Shown: positions 30,350 to 43,674 of the stretch, one piece after another
How the letters are laid out: each line of letters opens with the position of its first letter
Position numbering within the stretch: position 1 is the first letter of the stretch
DNA from: Gordonia asplenii
GTDB taxonomy: Bacteria; Actinomycetota; Actinomycetes; Mycobacteriales; Mycobacteriaceae
Length of the DNA: 64,000 bases
NCBI RefSeq assembly: GCF_012933505.1
Contig: NZ_JABBNB010000003.1
Span: forward strand, 186,001 to 250,000
Reading direction: 5' to 3'
Translations under genes and position numbers: made by a program
Notes under the pieces: generated by a model
Database searches by the model: none
What the model saw: the letters and a program-made list of their open reading frames with translations, nothing else
What the model was told of the DNA's origin: nothing

Positions 30350-31543
30350 TTACAGGCGCTCGATGATGGTCGCGTTGGCCATTCCGGCGCCCTCGCACAT
30401 GGTCTGCAGTCCGTAGCGTCCGCCAGTCGCCTCGAGGTGGCTGACCAGCGTCGACAGCAGCCGGGTACCCGACGATCCGAGGGCGTGGCCCAGGGCGATC
30501 GCGCCGCCACGGGGGTTCAGTTTGGCGGGGTCCGCGCCGAATTCGTGTGCCCACGCCATCGGGACCGGCGCGAACGCCTCGTTGACCTCGTAGGCGTCGA
30601 TGTCGTCGATGGACAGTCCGGAGCGGGCCAGCACCTTCTGCGTCGCCGGGATCGGCGCGGTCAGCATGAAGATCGGGTCGTCCCCGGCCACCGAGAAGGA
30701 ATGGAAGCGCGCACGTGGCGTGAGGTTGAGCTTCGATGCCATGGTGTCGCTCATGATCAGGGCGGCCGACGCGCCGTCGGTCAGCGGCGAGGAGTTGCCC
30801 GGCGTGATGTGCCAGCCCAGGTCGGGGAAACGCTGCGCGAATTCCTCGGAGTAGAACGACGACTTCAAGCCACGCAGCCCCTCGGCGGTGGTGCCCGCGC
30901 GGACGGTCTCGTCGGCGGTGTGCGGGTGGGTGCTGCCGTCGGGTCCGACGACGTCGATCGGAATGATCTCCCGATCGAAGAAGCCGTCGGCGATCGCCTG
31001 CGCCGCACGACGATGCGACTCGGCGGAGAAGGCGTCCAGCGCGGCACGGTCGAACTTCCACTTCGCGGCGACGAGTTCGGCTGAAATACCTTGTCCCACA
31101 AGCCCTTGTGGGTAGCGCTGGTCGATCGACGGGCCGTAGGGACGCTGTCCGACGGTGGTGAAGCCCATCGGGACGCGACTCATCGATTCCACGCCGGCCG
31201 CGATGACGATGTCGTACGCGCCCGCGATCACGCCCTGTGCGGCGAAGTGCGCGGCCTGCTGGCTCGATCCGCACTGGCGATCCACGGTGGTCGCCGGCAC
31301 CGACTCGGGAAAGCCGGCCGACAGCGCCGCGGTCCGCGAGATGTTGAGCGCCTGCTCGCCGGCCTGTCCGACGCAGCCGCCGATCACATCGTCGACGAGT
31401 GCGGGATCGAGGTCGTTGCGCTCGACGATGGTGCGCAGTACGTGGGCGAGGAGCTCGACGGGCTTGGTACCCGACAGGGCGCCGCCGGGCTTGCCTTTTC
31501 CGGAGGCGAGTCGGGCGACGTCGACGATGACGGCTTCGGTCAT
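30350..31543 (-). CDS. acetyl-CoA acetyltransferase (thiolase)
   Basis: A 397-residue thiolase that cleaves 3-oxoacyl-CoA, or forms it by condensation. The nucleophilic cysteine is in VDRQCGSSQQA, the histidine in GGAIALGHALGSSG and the second cysteine in LQTMCEGAGMANA. It leads the minus-strand operon with the TetR and acyl-CoA dehydrogenase genes, which suggests beta-oxidation of a specific chain. It is clearly paralogous to the thiolase at 56930-58099; both share QCGSSQQA and the sequence WHVT/WHIT-(P/A)GNSSP. The ATG is at 31543. Confidence 0.93.
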   Translation of the reverse strand: MTEAVIVDVARLASGKGKPGGALSGTKPVELLAHVLRTIVERNDLDPALVDDVIGGCVGQAGEQALNISRTAALSAGFPESVPATTVDRQCGSSQQAAHFAAQGVIAGAYDIVIAAGVESMSRVPMGFTTVGQRPYGPSIDQRYPQGLVGQGISAELVAAKWKFDRAALDAFSAESHRRAAQAIADGFFDREIIPIDVVGPDGSTHPHTADETVRAGTTAEGLRGLKSSFYSEEFAQRFPDLGWHITPGNSSPLTDGASAALIMSDTMASKLNLTPRARFHSFSVAGDDPIFMLTAPIPATQKVLARSGLSIDDIDAYEVNEAFAPVPMAWAHEFGADPAKLNPRGGAIALGHALGSSGTRLLSTLVSHLEATGGRYGLQTMCEGAGMANATIIERL

Positions 31544-31605
31544 GGTTGTGCGACCTTTCGAGGGCGGGGTGATGACGCGTCGATGAGCAGTTGGCGATGG
31601 GCCGA

Positions 31606-31621
31606 TCTAACGCTCGTTCTA
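31606..31621. promoter_or_regulatory. candidate TetR operator upstream of the thiolase operon
   Basis: TCTAACGCTCGTTCTA contains the dyad AACG-CT-CGTT, a layout seen in many actinobacterial TetR operators of fatty-acid genes. It lies about 63-78 bp upstream of the thiolase start, near a weak promoter region, and is a natural target for the operon's own TetR protein. Confidence 0.5.
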
Positions 31622-31670
31622 TTGGTTTAGCATGCGGAAACGGCGTGCGGCAAGAGGCTCGGGGCAAAAC

Positions 31671-31701
31671 GAAACCCCCAGGCCGGTGGCCTGGGGGTTT
31701 C
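31671..31701 (-). terminator. rho-independent terminator of the B-4DMT gene
   Basis: A perfect 14-bp stem (GAAACCCCCAGGCC and its complement) with a 3-base loop, 18 bp after the stop of the membrane-protein gene. On the minus strand the stem is followed by GTTTTG. It is the strongest terminator in the window and insulates the thiolase operon. Confidence 0.9.
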
Positions 31702-31719
31702 AGTGAGCGTGCGGGTGAG

Positions 31720-32217
31720 TCAGTGACTCACGCGGGCGTCGGCGAAGCGTGCCCCGCCGGCGTCGGAATCGTCCGACGGCGGTTGGCTCTTGCGCTGCTG
31801 GCGGCGGACCAGCATGCGTCCGACGCTGGCGCCGGCGAATGCGGGGATGAAGATGATGAGGGCGGTGAAGAACGCACCCGCGGTCATCTCGATCCAGAAG
31901 CTCGCCTCGCCGATACCGGCGAAGACGAACTTGCCGAGCAGCCAGCAGACCAGTCCGGCGACCCAGCCGGCGAACAGGCCCGCCCGCAGCCAGCGGATGG
32001 TGAGATCCTCGTAGTCGTCGGGGTCCTCGTGGGCCTGCGCGTCACGCAGACCGTCGATGCCACCGCCGATGATCGCGATGAATACCACGATGGCCACGCC
32101 GACCGTCTTCCACACCGTGCCGTGCAGCGGGGCGTTCACCATGAGGATGCCCAGTACGACCCGGGTGACGATATGTGCCGCGGACATGATGACACCACGG
32201 AGCAACCACGAATTCAT
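31720..32217 (-). CDS. B-4DMT family four-helix membrane protein
   Basis: A 165-residue inner-membrane protein of the actinobacterial B-4DMT family, annotated as putative transporters but without a proven substrate. Four hydrophobic segments are visible (about residues 5-25, 35-52, 75-100 and 108-130), separated by a charged loop AHEDPDDYEDLTIRWLRAG. The tail is hydrophilic (RRQQRKSQPPSDDSD). The ATG at 32217 (MNSWLLRG) matches the family N-terminus better than upstream starts. It is divergent from pepQ, the same arrangement as Rv2536-pepQ-efp in mycobacteria. Confidence 0.82.
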   Translation of the reverse strand: MNSWLLRGVIMSAAHIVTRVVLGILMVNAPLHGTVWKTVGVAIVVFIAIIGGGIDGLRDAQAHEDPDDYEDLTIRWLRAGLFAGWVAGLVCWLLGKFVFAGIGEASFWIEMTAGAFFTALIIFIPAFAGASVGRMLVRRQQRKSQPPSDDSDAGGARFADARVSH

Positions 32218-32295
32218 GGGGTTAGCGTACTCAACGGTAATCGTGAAGGGAATCACAACCCGCATATTCGTGTAGTGCGGCGTAAGTTGTCAGCC

Positions 32296-33405
32296 ATGGC
32301 AGAATCGATATCCACAGGTCAGCGGGTTCGTCGTGACAAAGTCCGCACGGCACTCGCACCGCTCGACGTCGACGCGATCGTCGTCTCCGACCTGATCAAC
32401 GTCCGATATCTCAGCGGATTCACCGGATCGAACGCCGCATTGCTGTGCCGCGCCGACGCCGCCGGCGACCCGGATTCCATCGCCACCGACGGCCGCTACC
32501 TCACCCAGATCGCCCAGCAGAGCCCCGACCTCCCGACCACCATCGAGCGCGACGTCGTCGGGGCGCTGCTCGACGCGGCGCGCGATGAGGGGCTGCGCAG
32601 GATCGCCGTCGAAGGCGACGCGCTGTCGGTCGCCGCCTACCAGCGTCTCGCCGAGCGATTCGACGGGCGACTCGAGTTGATCCCGACGTCGGGCGTGGTG
32701 GAGGCGCTGCGCGAGGTCAAGGACTCCTCCGAGATCGACCTGCTCACCCGCGCGTGCGCCGCTGCCGATCAGGCACTGGCCACCATCATCGCCGACGGCG
32801 TGCTGTCACCCGGCCGCACCGAACGCGACGTCGCCCGCACGCTCGAATGGCAGATGTACGCCCACGGCGCCGACGCGATCGCCTTCGAGACGATCGTGGC
32901 GACCGGGCCCAACTCGGCGATTCCGCATCATCGGCCGACCGAGGCGGTGCTCGCGCCGGGGGACTTCGTCAAACTCGACTTCGGGGCGGTGATCGGGGGC
33001 TACCACTCGGACATGACCCGCACCTATGTGCTCGATCACGCCGCCGACTGGCAGACCGACATCTACGACTTGGTCGCACAAGCCCAGGCGGCCGGTCGGC
33101 ACGCCCTGAAACCCGGTGCTGACCTGCGTGGAATCGACGCCGCCGCACGTGAGGTGATCGCCGCCGCCGGGCACGGCGAGCATTACGTGCACGGCCTCGG
33201 CCACGGCGTCGGCCTGCAGATACACGAAGCGCCGGGAATCGGATCGCTGGCTACCGGTACACTGCCCTTCGGCGCAGCAGTAACTGTGGAGCCTGGTGTT
33301 TACGTGCCCGGCGCAGGTGGCGTCCGCATCGAGGACACCCTTGTCGTCACCGACGGCGACCCGCTTCTGCTGACCACTACCGACAAGACGTTCACCGTCC
33401 TGTGA
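32296..33405 (+). CDS. pepQ: Xaa-Pro aminopeptidase PepQ
   Basis: A 369-residue M24B metallopeptidase that removes N-terminal residues before proline. The metal ligands are visible: Asp in [19 protein letters not shown] (both aspartates), His in [15 protein letters not shown], Glu in TVEPGVYV and Glu in [10 protein letters not shown]. The N-terminal creatinase-like domain has [16 protein letters not shown]. The ATG at 32296 is preceded at 7 bp by TAAGTT (32283-32288), indicating a leaderless transcript; an in-frame upstream extension is not needed. It stands directly before efp, as in corynebacteria and mycobacteria. Confidence 0.93.
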   Translation: MAESISTGQRVRRDKVRTALAPLDVDAIVVSDLINVRYLSGFTGSNAALLCRADAAGDPDSIATDGRYLTQIAQQSPDLPTTIERDVVGALLDAARDEGLRRIAVEGDALSVAAYQRLAERFDGRLELIPTSGVVEALREVKDSSEIDLLTRACAAADQALATIIADGVLSPGRTERDVARTLEWQMYAHGADAIAFETIVATGPNSAIPHHRPTEAVLAPGDFVKLDFGAVIGGYHSDMTRTYVLDHAADWQTDIYDLVAQAQAAGRHALKPGADLRGIDAAAREVIAAAGHGEHYVHGLGHGVGLQIHEAPGIGSLATGTLPFGAAVTVEPGVYVPGAGGVRIEDTLVVTDGDPLLLTTTDKTFTVL

Positions 33406-33497
33406 CGATGGCACACGCCGTGCTGCCCGACGACGTCGGGCGGCGCCGGCAGTGCCCTCGGCACCGGCGCGACGGTGTCAACAGGAAGGCGACGCCG

Positions 33498-34061
33498 ATG
33501 GCGACTACCTCAGATTTCAAGAACGGCCTCGTGCTGCGCATGGACAACCAGCTGTGGCAGATCCAGGAATTTCAGCACGTCAAGCCGGGTAAGGGACCCG
33601 CATTCGTGCGCACCAAGATCAAGAACGTGATGTCGGGCAAGATCGTCGACAAGACCTTCAACGCCGGCGTCAAGGTGGAGACCGCGACCGTCGACCGGCG
33701 CGACATGACCTACCTGTACAACGACGGCTCCGACTTCGTCTTCATGGACACCGAGACCTACGAGCAGCTGCCGCTGTCGCCGGAGACCGTCGGCGACGGA
33801 TCGCGCTTCCTGCTGGAGAACATGACCGTCCAGGTCTCGCTCAACGAGGGACTTCCGCTGTTCATCGAGCTGCCGGTGACCATCGAACTCGTCGTCGCGC
33901 AGACCGATCCGGGCCTGCAGGGTGACCGCTCCACCGGCGGCACCAAGCCCGCGACGCTGGAGACCGGCGCCGAGATCCAGGTACCGCTGTTCATCAACAC
34001 CGGCGACAAGCTGAAGGTCGACTCGCGCGACGGCAGCTACCTCGGCCGCGTCAACAGCTGA
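33498..34061 (+). CDS. efp: translation elongation factor P
   Basis: A 187-residue EF-P, which binds ribosomes stalled at polyproline stretches. The three beta-barrel domains are of normal length. The modification loop reads [12 protein letters not shown], with the conserved lysine flanked by prolines as in actinobacterial EF-P, where no lysyl modification is known. The C-terminus [17 protein letters not shown] is diagnostic. AGGAAGG (33482-33488) precedes the ATG at 33498. It sits between pepQ and nusB, and the short 12-bp gap to nusB suggests co-transcription. Confidence 0.97.
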   Translation: MATTSDFKNGLVLRMDNQLWQIQEFQHVKPGKGPAFVRTKIKNVMSGKIVDKTFNAGVKVETATVDRRDMTYLYNDGSDFVFMDTETYEQLPLSPETVGDGSRFLLENMTVQVSLNEGLPLFIELPVTIELVVAQTDPGLQGDRSTGGTKPATLETGAEIQVPLFINTGDKLKVDSRDGSYLGRVNS

Positions 34062-34073
34062 CGCCCGCCGCAC

Positions 34074-34547
34074 GTGAAGCATTCGGGAACCCGGCACAAG
34101 GCCCGCAAACGCGCCGTCGACCTGCTCTTCGAGGCCGAGGCCAAAGGCGTGTCGCCGCTGTCGCTGATCGCCGAACGCCGGGAGCTGGTGCTCGACGACG
34201 AGAGCGTCGGCACCGTGCACGACTACACGGCGACGGTGATCGAGGGGATCGACGCCGACTACCCGCAGATCGACGCCGTCGTGGCATCCCACCTCAAGGA
34301 GTGGACGCTGCCGCGGCTGCCCGCCGTCGACCGGGCCATCCTGCGTCTGGCGACGTGGGAACTGTTCAACTCCTACGACGTCGACCCCGAGGTCATCGTC
34401 GACGAGGCCGTCGAGTTGGCCAAAGAACTGTCGACCGACGACTCGCCCGGATTCGTCAACGGGGTGCTCGGCACGATCGCCGAACTCGCCCCGCAGGTAC
34501 GAGCCGCCGCACAGGCCGGTGGAACTCGTGAGGACAGGCAAGCGTAG
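34074..34547 (+). CDS. nusB: transcription antitermination factor NusB
   Basis: A 157-residue all-helical NusB protein, which with NusE binds boxA RNA and supports rRNA transcription. The N-terminal helix [19 protein letters not shown] and the C-terminal [20 protein letters not shown] plus VNGVLGTI are signature segments. It starts with GTG 12 bp after efp. It is followed by the pyrR leader, a common order (efp-nusB-pyrR) in Actinobacteria. Confidence 0.96.
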   Translation: MKHSGTRHKARKRAVDLLFEAEAKGVSPLSLIAERRELVLDDESVGTVHDYTATVIEGIDADYPQIDAVVASHLKEWTLPRLPAVDRAILRLATWELFNSYDVDPEVIVDEAVELAKELSTDDSPGFVNGVLGTIAELAPQVRAAAQAGGTREDRQA

Positions 34548-34564
34548 GATTGCCACTCGGCAAG

Positions 34565-34608
34565 ACATCCTTTAACGGACCGTCCAGTGAGGCGGGGAAG
34601 GAGGTCAG
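34565..34608 (+). promoter_or_regulatory. PyrR-binding leader element of the pyr operon
   Basis: Between nusB and pyrR the RNA can form a hairpin closed by GACC (34578-34581) and GGTC (34603-34606). It presents CCAGTGAGGC (34584-34593), which matches the conserved PyrR-binding loop (CCAGnGAGGC). The ribosome site GAAGGAGG (34597-34604) is inside the structure. In mycobacteria PyrR is known to repress its operon by blocking ribosome binding this way when UMP is high. Since the SD is buried, translational control is the likely mode here too. Confidence 0.75.
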
Positions 34609-35208
34609 ATGGTGAATCGAAGCGACGCGCAGGCGACTGGGCCTTCGCGCGTACTGCTCGATGCCGCTGACGTCGGACGGACCATCGCACGGATGGCCCA
34701 CCAGATCATCGAGAAGACCGCGCTCGACGCCCCCGGGGCGAAGCCGGTCGTCATCGTCGGAATCCCGACGCGGGGAACATTCCTCGGTCGGCGGCTGGCC
34801 GAACGCATCGCCGAATTCTCCGGCGTCGACGTTCCCACCGGCTACCTCGACATCACCCTCTATCGCGACGACCTGCGCGACAAGCCGCACCGCGCGCTCG
34901 AACGTACGGTCGTCCCGCGCGGCGGCGTCGACCACGCCCGCGTGATCCTCGTCGACGACGTGCTGTTCTCCGGCCGCACGGTGCGCGCCGCCCTCGACGC
35001 ACTACGCGACCTGGGGCGCCCGGCGAGTGTTCAGCTGGCGGTCCTCGTCGATCGCGGTCATCGTGAACTGCCGCTGCGCGCCGACTACGTCGGCAAGAAC
35101 ATCCCCACCGCCCGCGAGGAACTGGTCGCGGTGCACCTCGCCGAGCACGACGGCGTCGACGAAGTGGTACTGACGTCACCGCTGACCGACACGGCGGGGG
35201 AGAACTGA
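34609..35208 (+). CDS. pyrR: bifunctional pyr operon regulator/uracil phosphoribosyltransferase PyrR
   Basis: A 199-residue PyrR, which binds the operon leader RNA in response to UMP and also has some uracil phosphoribosyltransferase activity. The PRPP loop is [20 protein letters not shown], and [14 protein letters not shown] and TLYRDDL are further family motifs. The ATG at 34609 is preceded by a strong ribosome site that overlaps the PyrR-binding hairpin. It is the first gene of the pyrimidine operon, and its stop overlaps the pyrB start (TGATG). Confidence 0.97.
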   Translation: MVNRSDAQATGPSRVLLDAADVGRTIARMAHQIIEKTALDAPGAKPVVIVGIPTRGTFLGRRLAERIAEFSGVDVPTGYLDITLYRDDLRDKPHRALERTVVPRGGVDHARVILVDDVLFSGRTVRAALDALRDLGRPASVQLAVLVDRGHRELPLRADYVGKNIPTAREELVAVHLAEHDGVDEVVLTSPLTDTAGEN

Positions 35209-36155
35209 TGCGCCACCTGCTGTCCACCGCGAGTCTCTCGCGCGACGACGCCACCGCGCTGCTCGACGATGCCGAACGCTTCGAGCAGGCGCTCGCCGGC
35301 CGCGAGGTGCGTAAGCTGCCGACCCTGCGCGGCCGCACCGTGATGACGGTGTTCTACGAGAACTCCACCCGCACCAGGGTGTCCTTCGAGGTCGCGGGCA
35401 AGTGGATGAGCGCCGACGTCATCAACGTGAGCGCCTCCAGTTCGTCGGCCAGCAAGGGCGAGTCCCTGCGCGACACCGTCAAGACCCTGCACGCCGCCGG
35501 TGCGGACGCGCTGATCGTGCGGCACCCGGCGTCGGGCGCGGCCCACCAGATCGCGGCCTGGACCGCGGAGACGGACGGGTCGGGTCCCTCGGTCATCAAC
35601 GCCGGCGACGGCACCCACGAGCATCCCACCCAGGCGCTGCTCGACGCCCTGACACTGCGCCAACGCCTCGGATCGCTCGACGGACGACGCGTGGTGATCG
35701 TCGGCGACGTGCTGCACTCGCGGGTCGCGCGATCCAACGCGTTCCTGCTCTCGACCCTCGGCGCCGACGTCACCCTGGTCGCGCCGCCGACGTTGCTGCC
35801 CACCGGCGTCGAGCAGTGGCCGGTGAACATCAGCACCTCGCTCGACGCCGAACTGCCCGCCGCCGACGCCGTGATGATGCTGCGGGTGCAGGCCGAACGC
35901 ATGAACGGCGGCTTCTTCCCGTCGTCGCGCGAGTACGCGGTCCGCTACGGGCTCAGCGAGAAGCGGATGAAAGCGCTGTCCGACGACGCCGTGGTGCTGC
36001 ACCCCGGCCCGATGCTGCGCGGTATGGAGATCGGCTACTCGGTGGCCGACTCGCCGCGGGCAGCGGTGCTGGAGCAGGTCCGCAACGGCGTGCACGTGCG
36101 GATGGCCGTGCTGTTCAGACTGCTCGTGGGGACCGATGAAGGAGAGATTTCGTGA
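35208..36155 (+). CDS. pyrB: aspartate carbamoyltransferase catalytic chain
   Basis: A 315-residue catalytic subunit that condenses carbamoyl phosphate with aspartate in the second step of UMP synthesis. The carbamoyl phosphate motif is [12 protein letters not shown], with [13 protein letters not shown] as the loop supplied to the neighbouring subunit, [12 protein letters not shown], and [11 protein letters not shown] near the C-terminus. No regulatory chain gene (pyrI) is present, as is usual in actinobacteria. The gene overlaps pyrR and pyrC. Confidence 0.97.
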   Translation: MRHLLSTASLSRDDATALLDDAERFEQALAGREVRKLPTLRGRTVMTVFYENSTRTRVSFEVAGKWMSADVINVSASSSSASKGESLRDTVKTLHAAGADALIVRHPASGAAHQIAAWTAETDGSGPSVINAGDGTHEHPTQALLDALTLRQRLGSLDGRRVVIVGDVLHSRVARSNAFLLSTLGADVTLVAPPTLLPTGVEQWPVNISTSLDAELPAADAVMMLRVQAERMNGGFFPSSREYAVRYGLSEKRMKALSDDAVVLHPGPMLRGMEIGYSVADSPRAAVLEQVRNGVHVRMAVLFRLLVGTDEGEIS

Positions 36156-37498
36156 GTGCGGGCCAGTCCATCCTGATCACCGACGTCCGGCCGTACGGTG
36201 AGGGCGAACCGGTCGACATCCTGGTGCGCGACGGGGTCATCGCCGAGATAGGCACCGGGCTGAGCGCGCCCGACGACGTCGAACGCCTCGCAGGCGAGGG
36301 CGCGATCGCGCTGCCCGGCTTCGTCGACATGCATACTCACCTGCGCGAACCGGGGCGCGAAGACACCGAGACCATCGCGTCCGGGTCGGCCGCCGCCGCA
36401 CTCGGCGGCTACACGGCGGTGTTCGCGATGGCCAACACCGACCCGGTCGCCGACAACTCCACCGTCACCGACGGCGTCTATCGCGCCGGCCGCGACGTCG
36501 GGCTGGTCGACGTCCACCCGGTCGGCGCGGTCACCGTCGGCCTGCGGGGCAAACAGCTCGCCGAGATGGGCATGATGGCCGCCGGAGCGGCGGGCGTGCG
36601 GATGTTCTCCGACGACGGCAAGTGCGTCGACGACCCGCTGCTGATGCGGCGGGCGCTCGAATACGCGACGGGCCTCGACGTGCTCATCGCCCAGCATGCC
36701 GAAGAACCGCGGCTGACGGTCGGGGCCGTCGCCCACGAGGGTCCCACTGCCGCGCGCCTGGGGCTGGCGGGCTGGCCACGGGCCGCCGAGGAATCCATCG
36801 TGATCCGCGACGCACTGCTCGCCCGCGACGCCGGTGCGCGTGTGCACATTTGTCACGCATCCACCGAGGGCACCGTTGAACTGCTGAAATGGGCTCGCGC
36901 ACAAGGGATTTCGATTACGGCCGAGGTGACGCCGCATCACTTGCTGCTCAACGACTCTCGGCTGGAAACGTACGATCCGATCAACAAGGTCAATCCGCCG
37001 CTACGCGAGGAGAGCGACAATCTGGCCCTGCGTCAGGCCCTCGCCGACGGTGTGATCGACTGCGTCGCAACCGATCACGCACCGCACGCGAGCCAGGACA
37101 AGTGCTGCGAGTTCGCGCAGGCCCGCCCGGGCATGCTGGGCCTGGAGACCGCGCTCGGCGTCGTCGTCGAAACGATGGTGACGACCGGTCTGCTCGACTG
37201 GCGCGGCGTCGCACGGGTGATGAGTGAACGGCCCGCCGAGATCGTCCGGCTACCCGACCACGGGCGTCCGATCGCGGTCAACGAACCGGCGAACCTCACC
37301 CTGGTCGACCCGAACCGGTCGTGGGTGGTGGCCGGTGACGAACTGGCCAGCCTCTCCGACAACACACCGTATGAGGCGATGACCATGCCGGTCACCGTCA
37401 CCGCGACGCTGCTGCGCGGTGCGGTCACCGCACGCGACGGCGTCGCCGCAAACCAGGGAGCCGAGAGCGGACCCGATGAACATGGGGTGATCGCATGA
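36152..37498 (+). CDS. pyrC: dihydroorotase
   Basis: A 448-residue class I dihydroorotase, a zinc amidohydrolase closing carbamoyl aspartate to dihydroorotate. The metal motif is [20 protein letters not shown] carries another ligand, and [10 protein letters not shown] contains the catalytic aspartate. The bridging ligand position in [12 protein letters not shown] is aspartate-rich, as in the type I enzymes that do not use a carbamylated lysine. The GTG start overlaps pyrB by 4 bp and the stop overlaps the following membrane gene, so translation is coupled along the operon. Confidence 0.96.
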   Translation: MSAGQSILITDVRPYGEGEPVDILVRDGVIAEIGTGLSAPDDVERLAGEGAIALPGFVDMHTHLREPGREDTETIASGSAAAALGGYTAVFAMANTDPVADNSTVTDGVYRAGRDVGLVDVHPVGAVTVGLRGKQLAEMGMMAAGAAGVRMFSDDGKCVDDPLLMRRALEYATGLDVLIAQHAEEPRLTVGAVAHEGPTAARLGLAGWPRAAEESIVIRDALLARDAGARVHICHASTEGTVELLKWARAQGISITAEVTPHHLLLNDSRLETYDPINKVNPPLREESDNLALRQALADGVIDCVATDHAPHASQDKCCEFAQARPGMLGLETALGVVVETMVTTGLLDWRGVARVMSERPAEIVRLPDHGRPIAVNEPANLTLVDPNRSWVVAGDELASLSDNTPYEAMTMPVTVTATLLRGAVTARDGVAANQGAESGPDEHGVIA

Positions 37499-38079
37499 AC
37501 GAGGTCTTCTACAACATCATCATCGTGATCGGCGTGCTGGCATTGTGGCTGCTGCTGATCTCGCTGGTCATCAAGGGCTGGCGCAACCGCGGCCGGCGCC
37601 AGCTCGACCTCGTCGGCGACTTCCCGGTTGCTCCCGAGGAACTCGGCGAAGTGCTGATCGGACCCGACAGCGGCCTCTACGTCGGCTCGACGTTGGCGCC
37701 GAGCTGGCAGGACCGCATCGCGGTCGGCGACTACGGCGATCGCGCCACCACCGATCTCGTCGGGTTCGCCTCGGGAATCCTGTTCGTCCGCAAGGGGGCG
37801 TCGGAGATCTGGATTCCCCGCGAATCGCTGACCGCGGTGCGCACCGAACGCGGTCTGGCCGGCAAGGTGATGACCGCCGACGGGCTGCTGGTCTTCCGCT
37901 GGATCCTGCCCTCGGGCACCGAGATCGACTCCGGGATCCGCGCCGACGACAAGGCCGTCTACGCCGAATGGATCGCCGAGTACGCACCGGCGCAGCCGTC
38001 GGCCGACGCGACGGCGGATGCGGCCGACGCACCCCACTCCGACATCGACGCAAGCTCAACGCAGGGAACCGATAAATGA
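37495..38079 (+). CDS. single-span membrane protein between pyrC and carA
   Basis: A 194-residue protein with one N-terminal transmembrane helix ([19 protein letters not shown]) followed by a basic stop-transfer KGWRNRGRR and a cytosolic domain of about 130 residues. It corresponds to the small membrane gene found at this place in the mycobacterial pyr operon (Rv1382 position). The soluble part resembles a PH-like beta fold ([20 protein letters not shown]). The tail is acidic and low complexity. It overlaps both pyrC and carA by 4 bp. The function is unknown; its fixed position hints at a link with pyrimidine or carbamoyl phosphate synthesis. Confidence 0.85.
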   Translation: MNEVFYNIIIVIGVLALWLLLISLVIKGWRNRGRRQLDLVGDFPVAPEELGEVLIGPDSGLYVGSTLAPSWQDRIAVGDYGDRATTDLVGFASGILFVRKGASEIWIPRESLTAVRTERGLAGKVMTADGLLVFRWILPSGTEIDSGIRADDKAVYAEWIAEYAPAQPSADATADAADAPHSDIDASSTQGTDK

Positions 38080-39223
38080 GTACAGCACTGTTGGTGCTTG
38101 AGAATGGACAAGTCTTCACCGGCACCGAATTCGGCGCCGTCGGCGAGACCCTCGGCGAAGCGGTGTTCTGCACCGCGATGACCGGCTACCAGGAGACCCT
38201 CACCGACCCGAGCTACCACCGGCAGATCGTGGTGGCCACCGCCCCCCAGATCGGCAACACCGGTTGGAACGACGAGGACGACGAGTCCCGAAACGATAGG
38301 ATCTGGGTGGCCGGTTACGCCGTGCGCAACCCCACCCGCCGGGTATCCAACTGGCGCGCGACGACGTCGCTGCAGGACGAACTCGTCAGCCAGGGCATCG
38401 TCGGCATCGCGGGTATCGATACGCGCACCGTCGTGCGGGTGCTGCGCGATCACGGCTCGATGCGCGCGGGCGTATTCTCCGGAGCCGCACTGGCACCGGT
38501 CGACGAACTGGTGGCCCGCGTGCGCAACCAACCGGCGATGGCCGGTGCCGACCTCGCCGGTCAGGTGAGCACCGACGACACCTACCTCGTCGAACCGCAC
38601 GGCGAGTCGCGCTACACCGTCGCGGCGATCGACCTCGGCATCAAGACCAACACGCCGCGCATGTTCGCCCAGCGCGGCCTGCGGGTACACGTGCTGCCGT
38701 CGTCGTCGACCTTCGCCGACATCACCGCACTCGGCGTCGACGGAGTCTTCCTCTCCAACGGCCCCGGCGATCCGGCCACCGCCGACGCCGCGGTGAACCT
38801 CACCCGCGACGTTCTCGGACAGGGACTGCCGCTGTTCGGCATCTGTTTCGGCAACCAGATCCTCGGCCGCGCACTCGGGCGCGGCACCTACAAGATGAAG
38901 TTCGGCCACCGCGGCATCAACATCCCGGTCGTCGACGCCGCCACCGGCAAGATCTCCATCACCGCCCAGAATCACGGCTTCGCCCTCGAGGGCGAAGCGG
39001 GCGAGGAGTTCGACACCGACTTCGGCCGGGCGCGGGTGAGCCACGTCTGCGCCAACGACGGCGTGGTCGAAGGCGTGGAACTGCTGGGCGGACAAGCCTT
39101 CTCGGTGCAGTACCACCCGGAGGCCGCCGCCGGGCCCCACGACGCCGCCTACCTCTTCGACCGATTCGTCGACCTGCTCGACGCCCGCCACTCCACCACT
39201 CCCACCAACGGAGCCGATGCCTG

Positions 39224-39224
<1 letters not shown>
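38076..39224 (+). CDS. carA: carbamoyl phosphate synthase small subunit
   Basis: A 382-residue glutaminase subunit that hands ammonia to CarB. The class I amidotransferase triad is visible: cysteine in [15 protein letters not shown], and histidine and glutamate in [13 protein letters not shown]. The N-terminal part has [16 protein letters not shown]. Carbamoyl phosphate feeds both pyrimidines and arginine; placement in the pyr operon ties expression here to PyrR. The gene overlaps the membrane gene and carB at its ends. Confidence 0.97.
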
Positions 39225-42564
<3,340 letters not shown>

Positions 42565-42568
<4 letters not shown>

Positions 42569-43395
42569 CCGAGCCGGGCTACGCCACGCGCTACCGCGAC
42601 GCCGTCGCGGCGCGTGGCCGCCTGTGCGCGGGCATCGACCCGCACCCGCCGCTGCTGGAGAAGTGGGGGCTGCCGGTGTCCGCGGCGGGCGTCGCGCGGT
42701 TCGGCGAGATCTGCGTCGAGGCGCTCGGCCCGGCGGCGTCGGTGGTCAAACCGCAGGTCGCGTTCTTCGAAGCCTTCGGCTCGGCGGGCATCGCCGCTCT
42801 GGAGTCGGTGATCGCGGGCTGCCGGGCCGCCGGAGCACTGGTGATCGCCGACGCCAAGCGCGGCGACATCGGCTCGACGATGGCCGCCTACACCACCGCG
42901 TGGCTCGACGACGAGTCGCCGCTGTGCGCCGACTCGGTGACCGCGTCGCCCTACCTGGGCTTCGGGTCGCTCTCGCCCGCCCTGGACAAGGCCGGGGCCA
43001 CCGGCCGCGCCGTGTACGTGCTGGCCCGGACGTCGAATCCGGAGGGCGCCGAACTGCAGCGGGCCCAGCGCGGCGACGGCGCCTCGGTGGCGCAGGGGAT
43101 AGTCGACGCCGCGGCCGCGGTCAACGCCGACGGGCGCGCGACCGTCGGGCTGGTCGTCGGGGCGACCCGGGCGCACGGACTGGACCTGTCCGCCCTGCGG
43201 GGTTCGATCCTGTCGCCCGGTCTGGGGGCGCAGGGCGCGACGCCCGCCGATCTGCCCGAGGTCTTCGCCGGCGCCGACCGCGACTGGGTGCTGCCCGCCA
43301 GTTCCCGCGGACTGTTGGCGCAGGGACCCGACGTCGGCGCACTGCGGGCCGCCTATGAGCGCGTCCGCGACGAGGTCGAGGCCGCCTTGGGGTAG
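42565..43395 (+). CDS. pyrF: orotidine 5'-phosphate decarboxylase, type 2
   Basis: A 276-residue OMP decarboxylase of the longer type 2 group found in mycobacteria. The N-terminus has [16 protein letters not shown] and the active site is [16 protein letters not shown] with the Lys-Asp pair. [10 protein letters not shown] and [15 protein letters not shown] complete the family pattern. The ATG overlaps the carB stop (ATGA). It is the last gene of the pyr operon; pyrD and pyrE are not in the window. A hairpin covers its stop codon. Confidence 0.95.
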
Positions 43396-43411
43396 CGACC
43401 GGCGTCGCTAC
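43392..43411. terminator. hairpin at the pyrF stop codon
   Basis: GTAGCGAC and GTCGCTAC form a perfect 8-bp stem with a CGGC loop. It includes the pyrF stop and the end of the opposite-strand GGDEF fragment. A T-tract is absent. It probably ends the pyr transcript. Confidence 0.55.
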
Positions 43412-43674
43412 ACCTGCACTCGATTGGGTCCCTGGCGCTTGGCCCGGTACAACGCCTGGTCGGCATGGGAGAGTGCATCGTCGAGGCTGTCGCTGCCCGG
43501 ATCGACCGGTGTGACGCCGATGGCGACGGTCGTCGAGATCGTCGCGCCGTCGACATCGAGGCCACCCGCGCCGGGGCTCAGGTCGCCCGACAGAACGGCG
43601 CGAGCGACATTCACCACCAGCGCACCCAGTAGGGCGAGGACTCCTGTTCGAACGCTCCGTGATCCAGCCTCCCT
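43408..43674 (-). pseudogene. C-terminal fragment of a GGDEF diguanylate cyclase
   Basis: An open stretch of 89 codons without an N-terminal domain. It ends with SLDDALSHADQALYRAKRQG and PNRVQV, the classical C-terminal end of GGDEF domains, preceded by ATISTTVAIGVTP, the strand before it. The GGDEF active-site motif, the substrate helix and any sensor domain are missing, and the frame closes at a stop just upstream (43675-43677). I read it as the remnant of a deleted cyclase gene. A GTG at 43617 could start a 69-residue peptide, but it could not make cyclic di-GMP. Confidence 0.75.

Noticed and set aside
31591-32295. In-frame upstream extension of pepQ by more than 200 codons
   Set aside because: It is antisense to the B-4DMT gene, and the family N-terminus begins at 32296 after a leaderless promoter.
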